Shown here piece after piece: positions 23,331 through 34,109 of a stretch of 64,000 nt of DNA. The translations under genes and the position numbers were made by a program. The stretch's first letter is position 1. Each line of letters starts with the position of its first letter. The notes under the pieces are model-generated. The model worked only from the letters and a program-made list of their open reading frames with translations, did not search any database and had not been told where the DNA came from. Source of the stretch: Artemia franciscana (lineage: Eukaryota > Arthropoda > Branchiopoda > Anostraca > Artemiidae); NCBI RefSeq assembly GCF_032884065.1, contig NC_088868.1, forward strand, positions 9,500,234 to 9,564,233, given 5' to 3'.

Positions 23331-24040
23331 TCAAGATGGAAAAAGAATGCTAATTGAAGAAAACAGTATAAGTCTAGAAAATACAAATTGTCAAAACATA
23401 ATCAAAACCATAAAAATGGAAATACAATTAGCCATCTAAATATGTCTCTCTTTTTGTTCTGGTGTGTTGACTTCTGACAAACAATTATTCTAAAGCCTTT
23501 AGCCAAGTATACTACAAATTTACCCTAATCTACACCTTACCTTTACCAATTTTTTAAGGTGATTTAACTAACCTATTAAGATAGGCCCAGCCTAGTGTGC
23601 TAGCTCTGATTTGCCCACTGGGAATCTTACTCTATCCTGTTTAAGAAAGTATAGGCCTATTTCATCAATATGAAAATTCTGAAAAAGTAGTTATAATATT
23701 TCAAGAGTACTAAATTCTTTTTTTGTCATAAGAGAAGAAAGATCTTATAGGCAGGCCTACTTGGATGAAAAAAGAATGATTTAGCCTAGTCTAGACTAAA
23801 AGGTTTCAGTATTTTTTACCTTCCACTAGCTCCTCTGATGCGTGGAATTCAACCTTCGGATTTTCCATTATTTTTAAGGGCTTTTCAGCAATCTAGCAAT
23901 AGAAATAACTGACGTAAACTCATATTGTTTTAGGTATATAGAAAGTTCCTGGATGATTCATTTTCTTCTTTTCTTTAATTACGTACAGCATTGACAGATG
24001 CTTCAACGAACCAAATTCAGGAAATTCCACCAGGCCTATT
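23331..24040. other. Non-coding stretch
   Basis: No coding or RNA signal was recognised between the foldback element and the LINE. Confidence 0.3.
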
Positions 24041-24245
24041 ATTTCAATTTCAATTTAATTCAATTTATTCAAAAAGAAAAGAAAACACATAACAACAATA
24101 ATAATAAAGATCCTAGAAGCGAACTTGTTAAGGACTAAAACAACAAAAAATTGAAAATGCAGAAGAGAGAAAATAAGAAAAGAAAAGAAAAGAGAAAACA
24201 AGGGTAATTAAAGCAAATTGAATAAACAATTATAGAAACATAATA

Positions 24246-26166
24246 TCAAGATTTTAGTACATTGTTATATAGCGTCCGAAAACTTGTGGATAGCTCGACA
24301 CTGGAGGGTATTAAATTCCATTGAATTATAGATTTATAAATTGGGGATCGCTGGGCGGAACTAGAGATACACCTGGGGACAATGAAAGAACGGTTGGATA
24401 AACTGAGACAGGGACCTTCAGAATTATTACTAATAAAATAAGATAATAAGTGGGGAGGAAGATTTTTATGGTAGGCGGAGTATGCAAGGGATATATTTAA
24501 TTTTTTGATGATTTGTTCAAAAGGGATAATACCAAAATCGGAGTACAAGTCCTAGGTGGGATATAGTCGTGGCAACCGAAAAACTGCTTTGATGGTACGG
24601 TTTTGAGCAGATTTTAATTTATTGGTAACTGAAGGATAAGTATTGCCCCATACAGATCTGCAGTATGAGATATATGGGTAAATAAAAGAATAATAAAGGG
24701 TGACAAGGATATCGGGAGGAAGAAAATAATTCACACGATTAATAATACTTACCTTTCGCAAAATTATGGCTCTGATATAGGACACATCTGTTGCAAATGA
24801 TAGGCAGGAGTCTATGTGGACACCAAGAAACTTGGCAACTCCGACCTGCGGGAGGAGATTGGTATAATATTTTAGACCAAGTGCTGGTTGAGCTTCATTT
24901 TTTTGTAAGGGGTTCGAAATAATACCACCTGACTATTCTTGTTGTTAATGGTCATGTAGTTAACGAGACACCACTCCTGCAATCTATTCAGAAGAGTTTG
25001 AGTAGAGGTGACGACGGATGGTAAATTAGGACCGGTGATGAAAAAGTTGCTATCGTCAGCAAAAGGTACTGGGTGCACTGATGGGCCCAGGTCCTTAATC
25101 AAATCATTAATATAAAGGAGAAAAAGTATTGGAACAAGAACAGAGCCCTGTGGGACGCCCCTCCGGACAGGTAGGGGATGTGAAGTCACCCCGCCCAGTC
25201 TCACACTCTGTACTCTACCAGAGAGATAAGAGCCGAACCATGAGAAAGGAACTCCGCGAATCCCTAGGTTATTGAGTTTACTTAATAAAACACTGTGATC
25301 AACCATGTCAAAGGCCAGAAAAATCCAGAAATAAGCCCAATACAGTATTTTTAAGGTCAAAATGGGAACGTATAAACTGTGTGGCGTCTATTAGTGCATG
25401 AGCAGTTGAAAATTTGGCACGGAAGCCATATTGATGAGGTTGATGAATGATTCCCAAATACAAAGAGAGAAAGACGTCGGAATATATTTCTCTCGAGCAC
25501 CTTAGATATAACTGGGAGAAGTGAGATTGGACGATAATTGCTTATCTCAGACGGATCGCCTTTTTTATGAATCGGGATAACAATTGCTGATTTAAATATT
25601 TCTGGGAAGACTCCATTGGTCATAGACAGGTTTGCTGTGTGCACAATGGGTTCACAAATATAGAAAGATACGGTCCTAAGAAGCTTATTACTTATGCCAA
25701 AGAAGTCAGGTGTACTGCTATTAGAGAGAGATTCGATAACTTGAAGCACCTCTTTGTGATCAGTTGGAGAGAAAAATATGGATCTGGGATTTTTGCTAGG
25801 GTGTACTGACTGTGAGAAGGAACAAGAGTTAGCATTTGGAATATTAGTGAAATAATTATTAAAAGCATCCGATACTGACATTGGGTCAAGTAATCAGCCA
25901 CTGATGTCCCTAAGGTTAATAGGAACAGATCTTGAATTCCTTTTTTTTGAAAGAATTTCATTTATTGTAGACCAAATTTTTCGCAAGTTCCCTTTGCAGT
26001 GAGAGATTTTTGAATAATAATAATTTTTCTTTGCTTCCCGGATGAGTTTGGTATATACGTTTTTGTATTTTTTATAATTAGTCAGGTCAATAACGCTACT
26101 GGTTTTGCAAGCTAACTTATATAGGGTATTTTTTCGGTATGAAGAGATTATCCGGCTATTGGGCAT
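24246..26166 (-). pseudogene. LINE ORF2 reverse-transcriptase region, multiply broken
   Basis: Segments in order are: linker (26166-25894); an in-frame TGA; RT fingers/palm with 'HKKGDPSEISNYRPISLL' (25881 onward); a frameshift near 25460; 'HQPHQYGFRAKFSTAHAL'; and motif A as DFS..AFDMVDH with a small deletion near 25315 that shifts frame again. Then come 'RRGVPQGSVLVPILFLLYIN' and the catalytic FADD box (about 25065-25055). A further shift near 24870 precedes 'KFLGVHIDSCLSF', and a TAG near 24550 interrupts the C-terminal domain. RT copies the element RNA at the nicked target. The palm residues are present, but the frame is not. Confidence 0.9.
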
Positions 26167-27134
26167 CCAGGGCGTATATGGGTAGTTTTTCGGTTTGATT
26201 TACGAGCTGGAAAGGTTGAACTGATAAGATCACTCAATCCCTGTGTAAAACTACTTGTGGCTGAATTAACATCCTGACAATCCAAAGTCTTGGACCAGTC
26301 GAAGGATTTCAAACAATCCGTGAACCGGTTCATATTCACAGTATTATATATTCTATTAGACGTAGGGGTATTAGTTCTACGGGGTTGAGTAGCTGATAGG
26401 GAGGGTAAGGAAAGATATATTGGAAAGTGATCTGACAGGTCAGAAAATATTTTTTTGGAGGACAGGTGGTTTCCCAGGAAAGTGGAAACAAAAATGTTAT
26501 CAATTAAAGTAGCAGTAGACCTCAAGGGATCAACTCTAGTAGGAAAAAGGATTGTGGGAAGAAGACCACTTGAGGTAAATGTTTCAAAGAAGGTATCACA
26601 ATCATTGTTATTGCTAACATTTAATAAATTGCAATTGAAGTCCCCAAAAACTATTGCCTTCTTTTGTGGTAAATTAATAAAACTAGAAAAATCATCAAAC
26701 AGATTACAAAAGAAAAGTGTCGGAAACGAGGGTGGTTTATCAAATAACGAAAAAATAAAAGAATTCTCGTCTACACTTATGTCTACGATTATTGAATAAA
26801 TGCATCTATTATTTATAGGTTGCGAGAACAAGAATTCACAGTCTAATAGTCTGGTGAATTGTAGACTTGATCGGATGTAAAGAGAAATGCCACCAGAGGA
26901 CTTGGTTAATTTTCTTTCAGTATGAATAACTTGAAAGCCAGTGAGGGAAAATTCATTAGTATCATCAATTTCTGAAAGCCACGTCTCCGTTATTCGAATT
27001 ACGTCGAAAGGGCAGTAAGCATTTGTTAAAATTAAATCTTTAAAATTAGCCCACTTATCCCGTATGCTTCTATTATTAAAGCAAATTACATTAAGTTTGG
27101 TCTCTTCCATTAGCTTAGGTTTCATATTTTTCAC
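26148..27134 (-). pseudogene. LINE ORF2 N-terminal APE-type endonuclease domain
   Basis: This 328-residue open stretch has the apurinic-endonuclease motifs in order: NNRS at residues 20-23, the TE of 'ITETWLSEID' with Glu near 50, 'FGDFNCNLL' with GDFN at 164-167, and 'SDLSDHFPIYLSL' with SDH at 234-236. In this family the domain nicks target DNA to prime reverse transcription. The catalytic motifs look intact. The frame is lost near 26165, where the sequence continues in another frame into the RT linker, so this is the 5' part of a broken ORF2. Confidence 0.88.
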
Positions 27135-27312
27135 AAAATCGAAAGTGTCGAGATATTTACTGTTAATTTAGTTTAAAGGGCTATCGGGGCTAGCTAAGGT
27201 GTTGGTGGACAGATTATTTTGGTCATCGTAATAATTAAAAACAACATTATTGCACAGTGATAAATTAGTAAGAAACGTAAAATCTTGTACAGTACTTGTA
27301 CTTGTTGACTGT

Positions 27313-28389
27313 TCATTTCTTAAGCAGTAGTTTCTGTGCTTCTGGACATTTATACGAATAACAGGGGTGGTCGGAGGAGCCACAGAGAGCACATTTCATG
27401 ACAAGTTGACACGGGTTTTCTTTGGAGTTCTGATGGTCACCAGCGCATTTAGAGCATCTCGGGGAAGCTTTACAGTTATTTGCAGTATGGCCGTAGTACT
27501 GGCATTTGTAGCACTGGGTAGGCAAAAACTTGTACTCAGTTATGGGTAGACGCTCGTAACCAATAACAAGGTTCTCAGTGGCATACTTTAGGTGGTCACA
27601 TGACTCAAACTTTAATCGAAAAGACCTCGTACTTCGTAACTGAACAACTTCTGTACAGTTATTAGCGAGATCGCACAGGTCACTTTTAGATGTTCCGTCA
27701 TGCACTCGGCGTACTATACCGAAAAAGGCAGGACTCTTCACTTTAGCATTGATGGATTGGTCTGCTTTTCTTAATGCATCTGCCAAAGTATTGGCGGCAC
27801 CCTTGTCCGACAGAACTACTTGCCATGCATCCCTCCTAGGCCTCAAAACAACTATGCTTGAACTGACACCCCCACAAGCTTTATCCAGGAAATCTTTTCG
27901 AGCGTCAGGATTATTAAAGTTTTTTGGCGGATTTTTCACAATAACTGAATAGGACGGTTTTGCGGGCGGGGGAGATTTCATTTCAGGAATAGTTTGCACG
28001 ACTGACCTTGCTTTATGGTGCTCAGCGAAGCTTTTAAATTCTATGTAGAGTTCATTAACCTTTTGAGTTAACATAGCTGTTGTCTCCCCTGGCACACATG
28101 GGACCTGATCTGGCTTGAAAATCAGATACTGAGGTAGGCTGATCTTTTTCTTGTCACAAAGATCAAAGGCTGGAACCATATCGCTTACATTATCAGTCAT
28201 TTTGGGGCGCTCAGTTATGCTAGTAATAGAGGCGTCAGCCCAAAAAATCTTCTTTGCTTCAATTAACATCTCTCCTTTGAAAAAATCGCAAGTAATTTTT
28301 ACGATATTATCAGCTGAACAACCTGCATTTCTAGCCCGTGAAATGAAATTCAACACGGGATCCAAGACAAGTCTTTCACCTGGCATCAT
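27313..28389 (-). CDS. LINE ORF1 Gag-like nucleic-acid-binding protein
   Basis: The ORF encodes 358 residues with three C-terminal zinc knuckles: CYKCQYYGHTANNC (293-306, CX2CX4HX4C), CSKCAGDHQNSKENPC (312-327) and CALCGSSDHPCYSYKC (333-348). The central region, about 165-275, has the look of the RRM-like/Gag domain of arthropod ORF1 proteins (not verified). ORF1 proteins bind element RNA to form the transposition particle. The frame is open from the ATG at 28389, but another frame (27392-27168) may carry the original C-terminus after a frameshift. It is a transposon gene, not a host gene. Confidence 0.85.
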   Translation of the reverse strand: MMPGERLVLDPVLNFISRARNAGCSADNIVKITCDFFKGEMLIEAKKIFWADASITSITERPKMTDNVSDMVPAFDLCDKKKISLPQYLIFKPDQVPCVPGETTAMLTQKVNELYIEFKSFAEHHKARSVVQTIPEMKSPPPAKPSYSVIVKNPPKNFNNPDARKDFLDKACGGVSSSIVVLRPRRDAWQVVLSDKGAANTLADALRKADQSINAKVKSPAFFGIVRRVHDGTSKSDLCDLANNCTEVVQLRSTRSFRLKFESCDHLKYATENLVIGYERLPITEYKFLPTQCYKCQYYGHTANNCKASPRCSKCAGDHQNSKENPCQLVMKCALCGSSDHPCYSYKCPEAQKLLLKK

Positions 28390-28459
28390 CCGGTGAAATG
28401 ATCAAATTTCATCAAAGTTCGTGGGCGGGACCACAATAGTTGTCAGTAAGAGCAATAGC

Positions 28460-28670
28460 AAATCAGGTAGCAATATTCACAAGTTGCGTACACAATTTTA
28501 ATTATCCAAAATATCCAATTATTCATAGCAAATTGTTCACAGCGCTATATAGCACGTTACACAACTTCAATAGGTGCGTACACGATTTTAATTATCCAAT
28601 TATCGAAAGCAAATTGTTCACAGTACTATACAGCATTGTACACAATTTCAATAGTTGCGCAATGAAATTT
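28460..28670 (-). repeat. Tandem repeats in the 5' region of the LINE
   Basis: A unit of about 95-100 bases containing 'gtacac(a/g)attttaattatcca', 'agcaaattgttcacag' and 'ttcaatag' occurs about two and a half times just upstream of ORF1. Tandem 5' monomers carrying promoter activity are known in some LINEs. Whether these act as a promoter is inference. Confidence 0.6.
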
Positions 28671-28800
28671 CCTGCTAACACATTACATACTCTAATAACA
28701 GAGCAGGATACGGGGGGGGGGGAGGCAAGCACCTCGGAAAGTACGCCTGGAGGGTGGATACATAAGTCAGAAAATATAACTATAAAAGAACTTTCCAAAA

Positions 28801-30975
28801 AAGAACTAATTTAAAGTAATTTTAACTACAATACCTGAAGATTGCCTCTGGCCTTTCCCTTAATTTGGAGCTTCTAGGGGCCGCAAACTCGCCAAAATTT
28901 AGAGATACAAAGAATTTACCTTTTCCTTTTTCAATGAAACCACAACAAACGTATTATTAAAAATATAGGAATGAGGCCTTTTTTTTCAATAACAATACAA
29001 AGCGGAATTTTTAATTATCTACCCCGAATAGGTTCCATTGTGAGTTTACCCATGCTTCCCAATTCAGGGGGGGGGGGTGAACCAAATATCCTACCTAATT
29101 CGATTTAAGGGTGTTTCTATAAACCATGCTCAAAGGAATAAATTTCATCATAGGTGGCTAATGCCACAATGACAACTTTATTTCATTTAATGTTTGATTG
29201 ATCGCGTAAAACTCATGCTTACGTCATTAGTTCATATCGAAAGAGTTTAAAAAAAGTGGTAATCATTATGCTACAGAAATCTAACATCAATTGTTCCTTA
29301 GGCTAAATCAGCATAATCATAGCTTTCCCTACAATGTGGTTTAGCTTACATTTATCGCTTAAGTGAATCGATGCCAATGAAAGAGGCTAACAACAGTTTT
29401 CTAGTTGGCGTTTTGATTAGTGTAGTGGCTTGTCTTAATTAGCAGATGCCGGTGAAAATTTTCGTTTAGTTTTGGGCAACATGGTCAACAAGGCAAATCT
29501 CAGTAATAAAGCTGAAGTAGAAAACCATTTTTTGATTTGAAGCAATTCACGTTTTCAGGCGTAATATTTTCTATTGGGGAAAAGGAGGGAGAATAAGGAG
29601 GAAAACAACGAAGAAAAGAATAATAAGGAAAAGAGAGACAATATTAATCCTAAGTAGAGGCGGGTAGAGCCTTATCACTAATGTTGCACAATATGTGGTG
29701 AGGATCGACCTAAACTCTTACGTTTGTGCATTGGAATTAAGATCAGAAGTTTGAGGGAAATTTATGAATTTGTAAAATTGGCAAAAAATACAATGCTAGT
29801 AAAAGAACAAGCATGTACCTGCTTTGATAACCACTGGGTGCTGAAGTGCATAATAAGTTTTTTCTTGCGCTTCGGACATAAAAAAGAGATTAGATTTGCT
29901 GAAAGAAAATCTAGAAAAGCGATACTTTAAAGCAAATAAAATTACAGTAGCCTACTTCAGATAAAACGTATTTCCGATCTTGGTATTTGTGATTATATGT
30001 TACGTAAATTGTTGTGTTTTATACTATAGTAATTGAAATATGCAAATATATATTTCACGAATGTCACGTTTCACATTTTAGTAGCCTAACCCATTACCAT
30101 TTAGCTATACTTATGGGTTAGGCTAGGGGGTGGTGATAGTCACCTTCCCGTGGTACCTCTAAGCATATTGGGCTTAAAGTTTCTACGCCCGGGTTGAGTG
30201 CCTCCTCATCTGTCCTTCTCTAAAACCTTCTGTGGAGAAAAAGGTGTTAGAAAACTTGCAATAAATACAAGCCTAGATGTGTGATACAGATATCTGAAAA
30301 TTCTGTACTGAATTTCATCACGTTAGTGTAAGGAAAAATTAGGGCTCTTTGTTAAAAGAGTTCATCACAAATATGAATCAAAGCTGAAGTTAATTTGCTC
30401 AAAGTTTACCTGCTTTACTGTTAAGATTGTCTTCACTTTCTGTTACTGTATAACTATAAGAAGACTTTTTAAGTTTTTTTTTTGCTTTATACAGTTAGTT
30501 CTGAGCCAAAGAAAAAAAGTAAGGAGCTGTGCCCTTTAATGGCTTTATTTATTAGCCTGTGAGAACCAATTAAAATTGGAACAAATTTCATTTTTTAATA
30601 TCTTTATGAAACATATCAAAGTTGCGAGCTGGACAAAGTTGTTTTTTACAGAACTGCTTAAGAAACCGAACCATTGCTGAGCCTAAGAACGCGCTTATTC
30701 TAAATTATTAATTTACATAATACTTAGCAATCCAGTTATCCCGATCCTAGGACCGCATGTGCATTTTTCCACCTAATGGGGGGGGGATATACTAAGCGTT
30801 TAAAAAGTAAAGATGGCCCTTTTCTTTCCCAAGTCTTCGACAAGACATTTTTCTTCAACCGATAACAAAGAAAAGTTACTATTTAGCATAGACATTACTC
30901 GATAAAGTTCAAAAACATAAATAGACAATGCACACGCATTAAACAAACACAAATTAAGCAGTGGAGTGAGCTTTT
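28801..30975. other. Intergenic stretch without recognised genes
   Basis: AT-rich, with G runs near 28712-28722, 29068 and 30779-30787. No coding, RNA or clear repeat structure was recognised. Short ORFs such as 29724-29930 have no family signature. Confidence 0.35.
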
Positions 30976-30980
30976 ATTAA

Positions 30981-31007
30981 GACTGTCAGCAATTTATGCT
31001 GACAGTC
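30981..31007. repeat. Perfect 11-bp hairpin
   Basis: GACTGTCAGCA is followed after ATTTA by its exact reverse complement TGCTGACAGTC. It is isolated in AT-rich DNA, and a second perfect hairpin follows 28 bases later. Its role is unknown. Confidence 0.8.
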
Positions 31008-31035
31008 GTCAAGAACAGTTAAAATCACACTAAAC

Positions 31036-31057
31036 GGTCGTCCTAAAAAGGACGACC
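31036..31057. repeat. Perfect 9-bp hairpin with AAAA loop
   Basis: GGTCGTCCT-AAAA-AGGACGACC is GC-rich in an AT-rich context. There is no U-run that would make it terminator-like, and no match to a known RNA motif that I recognise. Confidence 0.8.
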
Positions 31058-31059
31058 CA

Positions 31060-31223
31060 AAAACACACTCCGTCGTACCTTCAACAGTGACCTGCATCAA
31101 CGTCATGCTTCCCTACAACCAGAGTTGGAAGACATTATCACTGCAGCCAGTTACAGAGAAGATTGGAGATTCATCTTAGAACCCTTGGGTGCCTCTGGAG
31201 GCACGGGAAGATCTAAGGTCTAA
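31060..31223 (+). pseudogene. Possible LINE C-terminal coding fragment
   Basis: An open frame reads 'DLHQRHASLQPELEDIIT', then 'SYREDWRFILEPLGASGG', and stops at TAA 31221-31223. The DR.xWR-type ending resembles the C-termini of RTE-like and related LINE proteins. No RT core is present. The assignment is tentative. Confidence 0.4.
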
Positions 31224-32109
31224 GGTAAGGGTCCACCATACTAAAATGGAATGTTTTCTATCTGGGTATAAATTTTAGGATACAGCATCAGCGAACACGA
31301 CACTGATATGGACTTCTAGCTTTTAACCGTTCTTGACAATGGCATTAATTAATGGCAATATTAAGACTGTCCATGCAAACGACAGTAGTGTCACTTTCGG
31401 GAGGGTGATAGAGTTTAATAAGTTTTAAGTCTTTGCCGTTAATATTAAAGTACGTATCCCACTCCAACTTCCGCACCTATCATAGGAGACAAAATCTCGC
31501 AGTTAAACTATGCACTATTCAACATCCTCGTGCATCGCGTCATTCAATTGCATGTGATTTAAAAATAACGTCTTAGCAAAAAAGTATACCCTTTAAATTA
31601 CCATTGTTGAAACCTTATAAAGGAAAACTGCATTGCATCCCTCCCATTGAACGACAAGAAAAAATCTGTTTTTACATAGGCAGCAGTGATATGTCCTTAT
31701 TTTTCTTCATAGCGATTGAGGCACTGGAACATATATCCTATCGTTTTGTTATATGCCTAGACTCGGTAAGGCCGACATAAAGTGCTATATAATACACTAA
31801 AAGCGCAATTTGAGTGACAATTTTGGAATGGAAATGGGGGGCCAGACACATGAACATCATAGAGAGCTAGCCCTGTCCTCATTTATAAACCAAATTTTAT
31901 ATTTAATTGCTTTTTATAAATTCGACTTTAAAAGGCAATTGTAAACTGACATATGGCACCCAAAAAGTGCGCTTTGGGCTGCTTTTTCATTAAAAAAATT
32001 AAATAAAAAAATGTCGTCCATTGAAAACATTTCTCCCTATCCCAGCGGAAATTATCCTCTATGAAAAATGAAAATTTTCCTTACATTTGAAAAACTTACA
32101 ATATATTTC
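31224..32109. other. Non-coding stretch
   Basis: No features were recognised. Confidence 0.3.
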
Positions 32110-32278
32110 AATTTAAAGTATTCGAGTCCTGTGGTTGCGCAGTGGATTTGACCTTAGCTTGGTAATACGGGACCCAGAGATCGAATCACGCTGCAGGAAT
32201 GCACTTCAGGGCCGACGCAGGGACCTTAGTAGTCAAGAAGCGTCGTTAATTCTTAAATAATAAATTTAAAGTATTCGA
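32110..32278 (+). mobile_element. tRNA-derived SINE with 16-bp target-site duplication
   Basis: The body at 32126-32262 begins with a tRNA-like head. It has an A-box-like 'ggttgcgcagtgg' and, about 50 bases later, a B-box-like 'gatcgaatcacgc', the internal pol III promoter elements. A unique tail and a TTAAATAATAA end follow. The element is flanked by identical 16-base direct repeats AATTTAAAGTATTCGA at 32110-32125 and 32263-32278, the signature of LINE-machinery insertion. It is 137 bp long without the duplication and non-coding. Confidence 0.8.
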
Positions 32279-34109
32279 AGAAAAATCTAAATTATTAACT
32301 GACTTGTTAAGCACTGGTTGATTCAGAATATAAAGAAAATCTGAACAATTCAGGGCAGTATTATGGTAAAACCTTATATTAATTAAAAGTTACCAGAGAT
32401 GCCAATCGGCTGGGAAAAATTGAGACCTGTACTTTAAAAATTACCTTTTCCTTTTTTATCTTAAAGAAAAAAAACGAAATCTACACAATTAAATAAAGGT
32501 TTTCTTTCAGTGTAAATAACTGTATGGGAGGTATACATCTCCTGAAGGGGTGGGGGCTATATATTTTGTTTTATGTCTAGAATTCCCTTCACCAAGTGAA
32601 GCTCGGTCTCATAGCGTTACATATTAAAACTGATAGCAAAATATAGATAATGGATTGGTACCGCTTATCTATGAGCATAAAATTTCTAAATTGTGAGAAA
32701 AACATACATATGTTATTCGGATTCACTTTATCCTATTTGTAGTATATATTTCGTAGAGCATACTGATGTAGAAATAAATGTCACACAAGTAACGCTAGCG
32801 TTACGTGAAATACGACTAATAACAATAATAATCCTTAGCGCATTTATGTCAACTCTTTTTTGGAATTGGTCAAAGGAAATATTTAGAAGAGCAAAAAAGG
32901 CGAGAATTTAGCATGCTATTGTAGATAGAGGTAGTCATACATTTAGTTAGTATGTGAATCCAAAACGCAAGGAATAGGACATAAATCAGCGGTCACTAGG
33001 CGTTCCAACTACAAGTAAGAGAAGTTGGAGTTTCGATTTAAATATTGGAAGTAAAAAGTTAAAACAATCAAATTACTTTTGGAGCTGATCCTTCCCCGGT
33101 GCTAAGTTCTATGACTATGCTACAACCGATTTGACATATCTAGCTATAGTACGGATATTATTATAAAAAAAAAGTTAAGGCTTATTTTCTGTTTCGATGA
33201 TTTCTTTTCATGTTTTCAAATGAAAAAAGTTTTGATTTTCAATGATTCCTTATTTTTCAGGGATTCAATGTCTGTCCTATTTTCAAACGTAGATCGTGTA
33301 TTAATATCCATTTTTGAACGCTTTAAAATAAGAAAATCTTATATTGAACTGATAGATTTTGAGAAGTAAAAGACCTTTACCTATCTGGGAAGACAATTTG
33401 ACTTGAGTAAACGGTGCGAAACAGGATGTATAGTACATTTTCACAATTTTGCCGTTAACTAGGCTCACCTATTTACTTGTTGATAAGGATTCGAAGGCGA
33501 TATATTTGTATAAATATTAATGTAGAACACATTAGGAAGTATAACCCCTGTTTTTTGTGTTTTTTCACATTAAGAACGAAGATGAATTTAAAAAAAAAAA
33601 AATATCTGCTCGAAGTAAAGAACGAAGTTGAAACTTCAAATTAGTAACAGTTTTAAAGCTAGTTAATAATTTCTTTCCAAATTACTGGGGAGGCAACCCC
33701 GCCCTTCAACGATGCCACTGGAGAGGGGCCCAGGCCTTCGGACAGGCACTTTTAGGGATTCATCCCTTTATTAGGCGAAAATCGCTTCTTTTAGGGACAC
33801 TTATTCTGTGTCTAGGAACTCAGGAGAATCTAGGGAGAATTAAATTTTTAGCAGTTTTTAGGGAAAGTTTAATTTTTTGAACCACGACTGAAAAATTTTC
33901 AGATTTCATATGGCTTGTTTTCTTCAAAAATCTTATGGTGCAACACTGGTGATGTTGCAAAGATCAGTTCAGAACTTAAAAAAAAAAGCTCAAGCAAGGA
34001 CTGTTAATGGAATATCTATAATCATCGCAACCGATCTTATAGGTCACAGAAGCTAATAGAGTTGAGGACACAAAAGCAGCGAACATGGCGACAATTGTAG
34101 ATTTTGATA
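32279..34109. other. Non-coding stretch left of the 71-bp array
   Basis: No genes were recognised. A locally GC-rich patch at 33690-33745 has no identifiable function. An ATG at 34085 opens a 47-codon frame that runs into the array and stops. I reject it as a gene. Confidence 0.35.

Larger units (their letters stand above)
24043..28800 (-). mobile_element. Nearly full-length non-LTR retrotransposon (CR1/jockey-like), inactivated
   Basis: On the minus strand the order is 5' tandem repeats, ORF1 with zinc knuckles, APE-type endonuclease, reverse transcriptase and a 3' UTR. The 3' end is a short run of AATTGAA-type repeats (about 24043-24070). This is the canonical two-ORF LINE layout. ORF2 is broken by at least three frameshifts and two in-frame stops, so the copy cannot be autonomous. 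The clade is assigned from motif style only; a phylogeny is required to place it. Confidence 0.9.
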
